Assembly: GCA_045531495.1 (NCBI GenBank)
Contig: JAZSED010000126.1
Coordinates: 1 to 11,579, forward strand
Direction of reading: 5' to 3'
DNA length: 11,579 nt
Origin: URNF01 sp045531495
GTDB taxonomy: Bacteria > Bacillota > Clostridia > Oscillospirales > Acutalibacteraceae
The notes beneath the pieces are model-generated. The model worked only from the letters and a program-made list of their open reading frames with translations, made no database searches and had not been told where the DNA came from. A program made the position numbers and the translations under genes. This document shows, in pieces, positions 5,747 through 11,579 of the stretch (within the stretch, counting starts at the first letter, position 1; every line of letters starts with the position of its first letter).

Positions 5747-6493
5747 TCAAGGTCTGGTCAAAATAACCGGACCGTCGGGCGTTATCGCCACTGTGTGCTC
5801 AAAATGTGCGGACAGCTTGCCGTCTTTGGTGACCGTGGTCCAGCCGTCACCCAAAATTTTCACTTCGTGGGTGCCGACGTTAATCATCGGTTCAATGGCA
5901 AGGGTCATTCCGGGTGTGAGGCGTGTGCCTCGCCCGGGTGTACCGAAATTAGGTACGCTGGGGTCTTCGTGTAGGTCCGTGCCTACTCCGTGGCCGACGA
6001 ACTGCCGTACCACCGAGTAACCACGCTCCTCGACATACCGCTGAACAGCCGCGCCGATGTCCCCCACCCGATTACCGGGGGTGGCGGCGCGAATGCCTTC
6101 GTAAAGGCTTTGCTCGGTGGCTTCCATTAACGCTTTGGCTTCTTTGGAGACGTCGCCCGCAGCAAATGTTGCGGCGTTGTCACCGTGAAATCCGTTAAAG
6201 TAAGCACCGACATCAATGCTGACGATGTCGCCGGCTTTGATGACCTGTTTGCCGGGTATGCCGTGGATAACCGTGTCATTTACGGAAATGCAGGCGCTGG
6301 CAGGAAATCCGCCGTATCCCAAAAACGAAGGTATCGCACCCGCGCTTTCGATGTACTTACGGATGATACGGTCGATCTCCGCGGTGGTTACACCGGGCTC
6401 GACCGCTTTTCCGCCTTCCTGCAGTGCTCGCGCCGAGATAACGCACGCTTCTCGCATGAGTTTTAAATCCCGACTGCTCTTAACAGTAATCAT
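5747..6493 (-). CDS. map: methionine aminopeptidase, type I
   Basis: Removes the initiator methionine from new proteins once they are deformylated, when the second residue is small. It has 248 residues, the compact type Ia form with no N-terminal extension. All five metal ligands of the pita-bread fold are present: D94 (SIDVGAY), D105 (HGDNA), H168 (FVGHGVG), E201 (IEPM) and E232 (FEHT), as is the catalytic H77 (VIHGIPG). It begins 2 bp after the adk stop, so translation is probably coupled; its own ribosome binding site (TTGAGGC) is weak. It sits between adk and infA as is standard for Firmicutes. Confidence 0.99.
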   Translation of the reverse strand: MITVKSSRDLKLMREACVISARALQEGGKAVEPGVTTAEIDRIIRKYIESAGAIPSFLGYGGFPASACISVNDTVIHGIPGKQVIKAGDIVSIDVGAYFNGFHGDNAATFAAGDVSKEAKALMEATEQSLYEGIRAATPGNRVGDIGAAVQRYVEERGYSVVRQFVGHGVGTDLHEDPSVPNFGTPGRGTRLTPGMTLAIEPMINVGTHEVKILGDGWTTVTKDGKLSAHFEHTVAITPDGPVILTRP

Positions 6494-6495
6494 TC

Positions 6496-7128
6496 TTAAG
6501 CCTCAACCGCCGCAAGGGTCAGTCTCGTGGTGTCAGCCAATTCTTCCTGGCCTTCCACGATAACCAGCTTGCCGCACGCCTCATAGTAGCCTTTGAGGGG
6601 CTCGGTCTGCTCATGATACTCTAAAAGACGAGCCGCTACCGTATCCGGATGGTCATCCTTGCGTTGTACGAGGGTGCTGCCGCAATGGTCGCAAACGCCT
6701 TCTACCTTGGACTTTTTATAGTCGATGTGGTAGGTGGCACCGCAATCCAAGCATACACGGCGGCCCGATACACGGCGGGCAATCTTCTCGTCGGCAACCT
6801 CAATGTCGATTACCTTGTCAATAATGATGCCCATCCGGTCAAGCGCCTCGGCCTGCGGGATAGTACGCGGGAAACCGTCCAGAATGAAACCGTTTTTGCA
6901 ATCGTCTTCCGCCAAACGGTCCTTGATAATACCAATAACCACTTCGTCGGGAACGAGTTTGCCGGCTTCGATATACGATTTTGCCGCCTGACCCATTTCA
7001 GAGCCGCTCTTCAACGCTGCACGGATAATATTACCCGTGGAGATGGTGGGGATGCCCAGCTTTTCGCTGATAATCTCCGCTTGTGTTCCTTTACCGGCAC
7101 CGGGGGCGCCGAGCAGAATTAACTTCAT
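6496..7128 (-). CDS. adk: adenylate kinase, zinc-containing long form
   Basis: Catalyses ATP + AMP = 2 ADP in the cytoplasm. It has 210 residues from the ATG at 7128, chosen because MKLILLGAPGAGKGTQ is the family start and AAGGAG lies just upstream; a longer frame to 7179 has no such support. The P-loop GAPGAGKGT is at 7-15, DGFPRT at 84-89 (with the AMP-binding region) and the LID at about 122-160. The LID has four cysteines (C126, C129, C146, C149), the structural zinc site seen in Gram-positive enzymes. It follows secY after an 87-bp gap with a hairpin and abuts map. Confidence 0.98.
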   Translation of the reverse strand: MKLILLGAPGAGKGTQAEIISEKLGIPTISTGNIIRAALKSGSEMGQAAKSYIEAGKLVPDEVVIGIIKDRLAEDDCKNGFILDGFPRTIPQAEALDRMGIIIDKVIDIEVADEKIARRVSGRRVCLDCGATYHIDYKKSKVEGVCDHCGSTLVQRKDDHPDTVAARLLEYHEQTEPLKGYYEACGKLVIVEGQEELADTTRLTLAAVEA

Positions 7129-7160
7129 AGTATTTCTCCTTAACGTCACGCACACACCGT

Positions 7161-7184
7161 CCGCGATACCCGCGGGCATCGCGG
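7161..7184 (-). promoter_or_regulatory. GC-rich hairpin between secY and adk
   Basis: CCGCGAT (7161-7167) and ATCGCGG (7178-7184) pair perfectly around a 10-nt loop that itself holds the palindrome CCCGCGGG. A further CACGC/GCGTG pairing is possible outside it with bulges. No U run follows on the adk side, so it is probably not a terminator. It may stabilise or mark a processing point between the secY and adk messages. Confidence 0.4.
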
Positions 7185-7215
7185 GACAGCGTGCTGTTTA
7201 TGTCGGTGAAAGGGA

Positions 7216-8553
7216 TTATTCGAGGAAGCCCTTGTGATGACGCATCATCATCTGGCTCTCGATCTGCTGGGTGGTTTCCAGAGCAACACCAACAACGATC
7301 ATGATGGAAGTGCCGCCGAGAGTCAACCCATAAATACCGCTGAACTTACCGAAAAGACTCGGGAACAGCGCAATGATACCCAAGAACAAAGCACCGATAA
7401 AGGTGACCTTGTTGATAACCTTCTTCATATACTCCACAGTCGGTTCGCCCGGACGGTAGCCCGGAATCGCACCCGAATTTTTACGGAGGTTGTTCGCCAT
7501 TTCAGTGGGATCGTACTGAATGGTTACATAGAAGTAGGCGAAGCCGATAATCATCAGGAAATACGCAATAATGTAGAACCAGCTGTCCTGTCTGAACGCG
7601 TTGAAGAACCAATTGTTGGTCTTTTCGGCGTTGTTGATGAAGGACGCGATGATGGACGGCAAAGAAATGATCGAAGACGCCAAAATGATCGGCATAACAC
7701 CGGACATATTGACCTTGATCGGGATAAAGGTGTTCTGACCGCCGTACATTTTGCGGCCGACAACCTTTTTCGCATACTGAATCGGAATGCGGCGTTCTGC
7801 GTCGTTCATAAACACGATAAACGCGATGATAGCGAGGAACAGAATGAGTACCACAGGTACCAAAACAATATACTTAACAGCGGCGCTGCCTGCAGATTCG
7901 AGCTGCTGGATGCCGCCTTCCCAGAAGTACGCCCACAAGGTAGACGCCGCAACCGGGATACGGGACAGGATACCGGCGAACAGCAAAATGGAAATGCCGT
8001 TGCCAATACCGCGTTCGTTGATTTGTTCACCCAGCCACATAACCAGCGTGGAGCCGGCGGCGAAGCACAGGATGATAACCACCGCAGAGAAGATGGTAGC
8101 AAACACACTGCTGTTAGTGGATTCTACCAAAGCGCCGTCATACTGCGCGCTGCGGAGTAAGAAGTAGTAAGCAGTACCGAGCATCAAACCAAGCACAACC
8201 GTGAACACACGGGTGACTTTGTTGAGCTTTTTGCGGCCTTCCGCACCCTCTTTTGCCCAACGTTCGAGAACGGGGATTGCCACCGTCAGCAGCTGAATAA
8301 TAATGCTACTGTTGATGTAGGGGGTGATGGACAGTGCAAACAAGCTGGCGTTAGAAAAACCGCCGCCGGATACCATCGTGACGATACCCATAAAGTCGCT
8401 GCTGTTTCTGCTGGCTTCTGCCACTACCGAAGCGTCCACAAACGGGACGGTAATCACGGAACCGATCCGGAAAATAAGCACGATAAGAAGCGTAAACAAA
8501 ATCTTCTTGCGAAGGTCTACAATCTTCCATGCGTTTCTCAGGGTCTGGAACAT
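7216..8553 (-). CDS. secY: protein translocase subunit SecY
   Basis: Pore-forming subunit of the SecYEG channel in the cytoplasmic membrane, driven by SecA for export or the ribosome for membrane insertion. It has 445 residues with about ten hydrophobic segments, the first near 18-38. Hallmarks are GEQINERGIGNGISILLFAG (175-194), the cytoplasmic loop QYAKKVVGRKMYGGQNTFIP (259-278), the loop NNLRKNSGAIPGYRPGEPT (354-372) that contacts SecA and the ribosome, and the end QMMMRHHKGFLE. The length is a little above the common 420-435, with extra residues in the periplasmic-side loops near 140-148 and 308-320. Start ATG is 2 bp after the rplO stop, so translation is probably coupled; GAGGTGA inside the rplO end serves as ribosome binding site. 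Confidence 0.99.
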   Translation of the reverse strand: MFQTLRNAWKIVDLRKKILFTLLIVLIFRIGSVITVPFVDASVVAEASRNSSDFMGIVTMVSGGGFSNASLFALSITPYINSSIIIQLLTVAIPVLERWAKEGAEGRKKLNKVTRVFTVVLGLMLGTAYYFLLRSAQYDGALVESTNSSVFATIFSAVVIILCFAAGSTLVMWLGEQINERGIGNGISILLFAGILSRIPVAASTLWAYFWEGGIQQLESAGSAAVKYIVLVPVVLILFLAIIAFIVFMNDAERRIPIQYAKKVVGRKMYGGQNTFIPIKVNMSGVMPIILASSIISLPSIIASFINNAEKTNNWFFNAFRQDSWFYIIAYFLMIIGFAYFYVTIQYDPTEMANNLRKNSGAIPGYRPGEPTVEYMKKVINKVTFIGALFLGIIALFPSLFGKFSGIYGLTLGGTSIMIVVGVALETTQQIESQMMMRHHKGFLE

Positions 8554-8555
8554 AC

Positions 8556-8996
8556 TCAGATCACCTCGGCCTTTCCGCCCGCCGCCTCGATTTTCTCTTT
8601 GGCAGACTCGGAGAAAGCGGAAACCTTCACCGTCAGTTTCTTGTCAACTTTGCCGTTGCCCAGGATCTTGACGCCATTTTCGATGTTCTTAACAATACCC
8701 TTCGCTTTCAGCGCAGCAGCGTCAACCACCGCACCGTCTTCGAAAGCGTTAAGAGCGCTCAGGTTAATCGCAACACATTTGGTTGCAAAAATGTTGTTGA
8801 AACCTCTTTTCGGAACACGGCGCTGAAGCGGCATCTGACCGCCTTCAAAGCCGGGACGCATGCTGCTACCCGAGCGCGCGTGCTGACCTTTGTGTCCCTT
8901 GCCTGCGGTTTTGCCCCAACCGGAGCCATGACCGCGGCCGATTCTTTTGGCACCCTTAACGGAACCGGGTGCCGGAGAAAGCTCATTCAGCTTCAT
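8556..8996 (-). CDS. rplO: 50S ribosomal protein uL15
   Basis: Late-assembly large-subunit protein of 146 residues. The glycine-rich basic N-terminus (GRGHGSGWGKTAGKGHKGQ) and the signature GGQMPLQRRVPKRGF are present. The start is ATG at 8996, giving MKLNELSPAPGS as in the family. An upstream in-frame GTG (9008) would add MRQI, but that GTG lies within the ribosome binding site AAGGAGGT (9014-9007), so it cannot be the start. It is 25 bp after rpmD and 2 bp before secY. Confidence 0.98.
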   Translation of the reverse strand: MKLNELSPAPGSVKGAKRIGRGHGSGWGKTAGKGHKGQHARSGSSMRPGFEGGQMPLQRRVPKRGFNNIFATKCVAINLSALNAFEDGAVVDAAALKAKGIVKNIENGVKILGNGKVDKKLTVKVSAFSESAKEKIEAAGGKAEVI

Positions 8997-9021
8997 AATT
9001 TGTCGCACCTCCTTGCTGGTT

Positions 9022-9216
9022 TTAAGCGTTGGTTACCTCGACGAGGTGGATGATTTTCGCTACTTTGCCTTTGGTGGCATCGTTATCGGGCTGGGTGGTA
9101 ACATCACCGATTTTGTTGAGACCGAGCGCTTTCGCGGTCGCGATCTGTTCTTTTTTAGCACCGATAAGGCTGCGGGTCAATTTAACCTGCAGGGTAGTAA
9201 CTTTCTTCTTAGCCAT
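9022..9216 (-). CDS. rpmD: 50S ribosomal protein uL30
   Basis: Small large-subunit protein, 64 residues, slightly longer than the common 58-60 because of extra residues at the start (MAKKKVTT). The core LQVKLTRSLIGAKKEQIATA, then LGLNKIGD, is the family motif. The bacterial form ends after VAKIIHLVEV. It lies 15 bp after rpsE, with a GGGAGGAA ribosome binding site. Confidence 0.98.
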   Translation of the reverse strand: MAKKKVTTLQVKLTRSLIGAKKEQIATAKALGLNKIGDVTTQPDNDATKGKVAKIIHLVEVTNA

Positions 9217-9231
9217 TTTCCGTTCCTCCCA

Positions 9232-9744
9232 TTAACCTAAAATTTCCTGGGCGGTCTTGCCACGGAGCGCAGCCGCTTCTTCAGCGGTGCGGAGAGAGGC
9301 GAGACCTGCCATGGTGGCGCTCACCACGTTGCAGGGATTGTTGGAACGGAGTGCCTTGCCGCGGATGTCTTTGATGCCGGCAGCTTCCACTACCGCACGA
9401 ACAGCACCGCCGGCAATAACGCCGGTACCGGGGGCGGCGGGTTTTAATAACACTTCGCCGGCGCCGAATTTACCGATCACCTCGTGGGGGATGGTGGTAC
9501 CCTTGAGGGACACTTTGATCATATGCTTTTTCGCGTCCTCGATGCCCTTGCGGATAGCATCCGGAACTTCGTTGGATTTACCCATACCGAAGCCGACGCT
9601 GCCCTTGCCGTCGCCTACAACGATAAGAGCGGAGAACTTCATAATACGACCGCCTTTTACGGTCTTGCTGACACGGTTGATAGCTACGACGTTCTCAATG
9701 AACTCGTTCTCCTGTGCCTGCTTTTTGTCTTGAAATCTGGCCAA
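9232..9744 (-). CDS. rpsE: 30S ribosomal protein uS5 (TTG start)
   Basis: Small-subunit protein near the mRNA entry and the decoding centre, important for accuracy and for helicase activity at the entry tunnel; 170 residues, normal length. The N-terminal RNA-binding fold has RVSKTVKGGRIMKFSALIVV, then GDGKGSVGFGMGKSNEVPDA. The C-terminal half has PGTGVIAGGAVRAVVEAAGI and KALRSNNPCNVVSAT. The start codon is TTG at 9744, not ATG: AAGGAGGA stands 6-7 nt before it, and the family's short N-terminus fits. It is the only TTG-started gene in the operon. Gap to rplR is 18 bp. Confidence 0.98.
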   Translation of the reverse strand: MARFQDKKQAQENEFIENVVAINRVSKTVKGGRIMKFSALIVVGDGKGSVGFGMGKSNEVPDAIRKGIEDAKKHMIKVSLKGTTIPHEVIGKFGAGEVLLKPAAPGTGVIAGGAVRAVVEAAGIKDIRGKALRSNNPCNVVSATMAGLASLRTAEEAAALRGKTAQEILG

Positions 9745-9762
9745 AGTACTTCCTCCTTTTCC

Positions 9763-10122
9763 TTAGAACTTGAGGCCGCCCTCACGGGCGCCTTCGGCCA
9801 GCTCTTGCACACGGCCGTGGTATACGTAGCCGCCGCGGTCGAAAACTACTTCCGTAATTCCCTTTTCCACAGCACGCTTTGCGATCATTTCGCCAACCTT
9901 ACGGGCGGCTTCCTTGTTGCCACCGTTCATGCCGAAGTCTTTTTCGACAGAAGAAGCGGAAACGAGGGTTACACCATTTACGTCATCGATCAACTGGGCA
10001 TAGATGTTACTCAGGGAGCGAAACACGTTCAGGCGGGGGCACTCGGGAGTGCCGCTGATTTTGCCGCGCACGCGAGCGTGGCGGTGCAGACGGGCTTTAT
10101 TGCTGTCTTTTTTACTCACCAT
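9763..10122 (-). CDS. rplR: 50S ribosomal protein uL18
   Basis: Binds 5S rRNA with L5 and delivers it to the large subunit; 119 residues, typical. The basic start (SKKDSNKARLHRHARVRGKI) binds RNA, RLNVFRSLSNIYAQLIDD is the conserved core, and VVFDRGGYVYHGRVQELAEG with the end AREGGLKF is the family C-terminus. The ATG is 17 bp after the rplF stop, with AAAGGAGGAG as its ribosome binding site. Confidence 0.99.
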   Translation of the reverse strand: MVSKKDSNKARLHRHARVRGKISGTPECPRLNVFRSLSNIYAQLIDDVNGVTLVSASSVEKDFGMNGGNKEAARKVGEMIAKRAVEKGITEVVFDRGGYVYHGRVQELAEGAREGGLKF

Positions 10123-10139
10123 AACTACTCACTCCTCCT

Positions 10140-10688
10140 TTATTTCTTGCCTTTACCGCCGGTCTTGCCTTCCTTGCGGCGGATGACTTCGTCGGCGTAC
10201 TTGATACCCTTGCCCTTATAAGGTTCGGGCATACGTTTTTCACGTACTTCAGCTGCAAACTGACCGACCAGCTGTTTGTCGGCGCCGGAAATCACAATGT
10301 GGTTGGGATCCGGCACATCGATGGTGATGCCATCGATTTCTTCCATAATGACCTGATGGCTGTAGCCGAGGTTCATTACGAGCTGTTTGCCCTGCTTCTG
10401 CACACGGTAGCCAACACCGTTGACTTCCAATTCTTTTTTGAAGCCTTCGGTTACACCGATCACCATATTGTTGATGAGGGTGCGGGTCAGGCCATGCAGA
10501 GAGCGGTTTTCTTTTTCGTCATTCGGGCGGATTACGCGAATCATGTTGTCCGCAACTTCCACCGTCATAGCGGCGCTGACATTCTGGGTGAGGGTGCCTT
10601 TGGGACCTTTAACGGTCACAACGCCACCGTCGACCTTCACTTCAACACCGGCGGGGATAACGATTTCTTTACGTCCAATTCTCGACAT
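10140..10688 (-). CDS. rplF: 50S ribosomal protein uL6
   Basis: Large-subunit protein near the factor-binding site, 182 residues. Two similar alpha-beta domains are seen: about 1-82 (MSRIGRKEIVIPAGVEV, then VKGPKGTL) and 83-end. The C-terminal signature MPEPYKGKGIKYADEVIRRK is at 153-172. The ribosome binding site AAGGGGG overlaps the rpsH stop region and lies 9 nt before the ATG; the gap to rpsH is 14 bp. Confidence 0.99.
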   Translation of the reverse strand: MSRIGRKEIVIPAGVEVKVDGGVVTVKGPKGTLTQNVSAAMTVEVADNMIRVIRPNDEKENRSLHGLTRTLINNMVIGVTEGFKKELEVNGVGYRVQKQGKQLVMNLGYSHQVIMEEIDGITIDVPDPNHIVISGADKQLVGQFAAEVREKRMPEPYKGKGIKYADEVIRRKEGKTGGKGKK

Positions 10689-10702
10689 TTTTCTTTACCC
10701 CC

Positions 10703-11104
10703 TTACCACACAAACGCCAGGACTTCGCCGCCAACGTTCGCTTTGCGGGCAGCCTTATCGGTCATAATACCCTTAGAAGTGGAGACGATTGCGGTGCCGA
10801 TGCCTTTCATGACCTTCGGCATGTCCTCGCTGCTGGAATAGATGCGCAGACCGGGCTTGGATACACGGCGAACACCTTTGAGTACCTGGGTGCGGGAAGC
10901 ACCTTCGTACTTCAGGGTCACACGGATAACACCCTGTTTGCCATCTTCAATAATCTGAAAACTTTTTACGTATCCTTCGTCCACCAGAATCTGGGCAATA
11001 GCCTTCTTCATGTTGGAAGCGGGGATATCCACCGTATCATGCTTCGCAGCATTCGCATTGCGAATACGGGTAAGCATATCGGCGATAGTATCACTGATTT
11101 GCAT
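10703..11104 (-). CDS. rpsH: 30S ribosomal protein uS8
   Basis: 16S-binding protein central to small-subunit assembly, and in E. coli the translational repressor of the spc operon; 133 residues with the usual start (MQISDTIADMLTRIRNANAA) and the signature GTAIVSTSKGIMTDKAAR at 103-120. The ending GGEVLAFVW is typical. AAGGAGGT precedes the ATG by 6 nt. Base composition here is like the rest of the operon, in contrast to rpsZ and rplE immediately upstream in the transcript. Confidence 0.99.
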   Translation of the reverse strand: MQISDTIADMLTRIRNANAAKHDTVDIPASNMKKAIAQILVDEGYVKSFQIIEDGKQGVIRVTLKYEGASRTQVLKGVRRVSKPGLRIYSSSEDMPKVMKGIGTAIVSTSKGIMTDKAARKANVGGEVLAFVW

Positions 11105-11124
11105 TCCGTTACCTCCTTATGCTA

Positions 11125-11310
11125 TTACCAGCTGGCTTTTTTAACGCCGGGAATTTCACCTTTGTATGCAAGCTCTCTGAAACAAATACGACAAATGCCG
11201 AATTTTCTCAGATAAGCGTGAGGTCTTCCACAAATTTTACATCTAGTGTATTGTCTTACTTTAAATTTTGGTTCTCTTTCTGATTTAACAACCATTGATT
11301 TTCTTGCCAT
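11125..11310 (-). CDS. rpsZ: 30S ribosomal protein uS14, type Z (zinc-binding)
   Basis: Short 61-residue zinc form of S14 used in Gram-positive bacteria, a late-binding protein of the small-subunit head. The zinc knuckles C24-x2-C27 and C40-x2-C43 are complete, and GEIPGVKKASW is the conserved end. The start is ATG at 11310 (MARKSMVVKSEREPKF), with GAGGAG about 8 nt upstream; the longer frame to 11349 overlaps rplE and is not used. Composition changes within this gene: the 5' part is AT-rich with AGA arginines (about 30% GC), while the last dozen codons use GGC, CCC, GCC and AGC like the neighbours downstream. This may be a chimera (see findings). Confidence 0.97.
   Translation of the reverse strand: MARKSMVVKSEREPKFKVRQYTRCKICGRPHAYLRKFGICRICFRELAYKGEIPGVKKASW
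11150..11230. other. composition break inside rpsZ
   Basis: GC is about 53% in sampled rpsH sequence (10741-10800), 47% at 11101-11160, 38% at 11161-11220 and about 31% from 11221 to the window end (hand counts). The change lies within the strongly conserved 3' half of rpsZ. Such a place suits homologous recombination or an assembler joining two genomes. Confidence 0.75.
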
Positions 11311-11326
11311 CTTAGTCTCCTCTTTC

Positions 11327-11579
11327 TTATTTCCTAAAAGGAACTCCAAGTTCTTTTAACAAATCAAATGCTTCTTCGTTAGTCTTAGCAGTTGTAACTA
11401 ATACAACATCCATACCTCTAACTTTTTCTACTTCATCAAAATTGATTTCTGGGAATATTAATTGTTCTTTAATTCCAATTGTATAATTTCCTCTTCCATC
11501 AAAACTTTTTGCTGAAACACCACGGAAATCTCTTACACGAGGAAGTGCAACTGAAATTAATTTGTCTAAGAATGTATAC
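11327..11579 (-). CDS. rplE: 50S ribosomal protein uL5, C-terminal part (runs off right edge)
   Basis: The last 83 codons and TAA stop of L5, which binds 5S rRNA and contacts the P-site tRNA. The visible part matches the family C-terminus: FLDKLISVALPRVRDFRGVS, then SFDGRGNYTIGIKEQLIFPE and VRGMDVVLVTTAKTNEEA. The N-terminal half lies beyond the window. It is 16 bp upstream of rpsZ in transcription order, as usual. It is markedly AT-rich (about 31% GC) with AGA, TTA and AAA codons, unlike every gene from rpsH onward, so it may come from a different genome. Confidence 0.97.
   Translation of the reverse strand, partial: YTFLDKLISVALPRVRDFRGVSAKSFDGRGNYTIGIKEQLIFPEINFDEVEKVRGMDVVLVTTAKTNEEAFDLLKELGVPFRK

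Noticed and set aside
7129..7179. N-terminal extension of adenylate kinase
   Set aside because: The family starts at MKLILLGAPG, which has its own AAGGAG; the extension lies across the secY-adk hairpin.
7161..7184. secY-adk hairpin as a terminator
   Set aside because: No U run follows it in the direction of transcription, and adk, map and the genes after them would be cut off from the operon promoter.
8997..9008. Upstream in-frame GTG as rplO start
   Set aside because: The GTG is part of the AAGGAGGT ribosome binding site; the family begins at MKLNEL.
11311..11349. Longer N-terminus of S14 starting within rplE
   Set aside because: It overlaps the rplE end and has no family match; the ATG at 11310 has the ribosome binding site.
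1..11579. CRISPR arrays, transposons, tRNA or rRNA genes
   Set aside because: No repeated spacer pattern, no transposase-like frame or flanking inverted repeats, and no tRNA-like cloverleaf were seen in the few short intergenic gaps.

Overview
The window holds the 3' two thirds of a Firmicutes-type spc-alpha ribosomal protein operon on the minus strand (about 2384-11579). Past its terminator lie a small accessory pair: an AraC-family regulator on the plus strand and, divergent from it, the start of a secreted protein gene running off the left edge. The gene order (rplE, rpsZ, rpsH, rplF, rplR, rpsE, rpmD, rplO, secY, adk, map, infA, rpmJ, rpsM, rpsK, rpsD, rpoA, rplQ), the Cys4 S14, the zinc forms of S4, L36 and adenylate kinase, and rpsD lying between rpsK and rpoA all point to class Clostridia. 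The moderate GC (about 53% in a sampled stretch of rpsH) and the style of the signal peptide suggest a gut Oscillospirales-like organism, but this is inference and no genus can be named.

Layout, left to right. 1-705 (minus): 235 N-terminal residues of an exported protein of unknown function. 706-854: divergent regulatory region with a promoter on each strand and a 7-bp inverted repeat lying on both -35 regions. 855-2315 (plus): AraC-family regulator of 486 residues with an unusual N-terminal half that looks lectin-like, then a cupin-like segment and a C-terminal double helix-turn-helix. 2326-2363: terminator hairpin shared by the converging regulator and ribosomal operon. 2384-5454 (minus): rplQ, rpoA, rpsD, rpsK, rpsM, rpmJ (alpha part). 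5511-8553: infA, map, adk, secY. 8556-11579: rplO to rplE (spc part), with rplE cut by the right edge.

The operon genes are tightly packed (mostly 2-40 bp apart, nearly all with strong AGGAGG-type ribosome binding sites). The larger gaps are rpsD-rpoA (140 bp, tandem hairpins), secY-adk (87 bp, one hairpin) and infA-rpmJ (56 bp, one small hairpin). Together the operon supplies parts of both ribosomal subunits, initiation factor 1, the RNA polymerase alpha subunit, the SecY channel, the methionine aminopeptidase that trims new proteins, and adenylate kinase.

The most conspicuous anomaly is at the right end. From about 11160 onward, inside rpsZ and through rplE, GC falls to about 31% and arginine codons switch largely to AGA. 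This is either a recombination boundary or, more simply, a chimeric join in the assembly. The most biologically interesting part is the regulator/secreted-protein pair. I see no transposon, CRISPR array, tRNA or rRNA gene, and no complete novel system.
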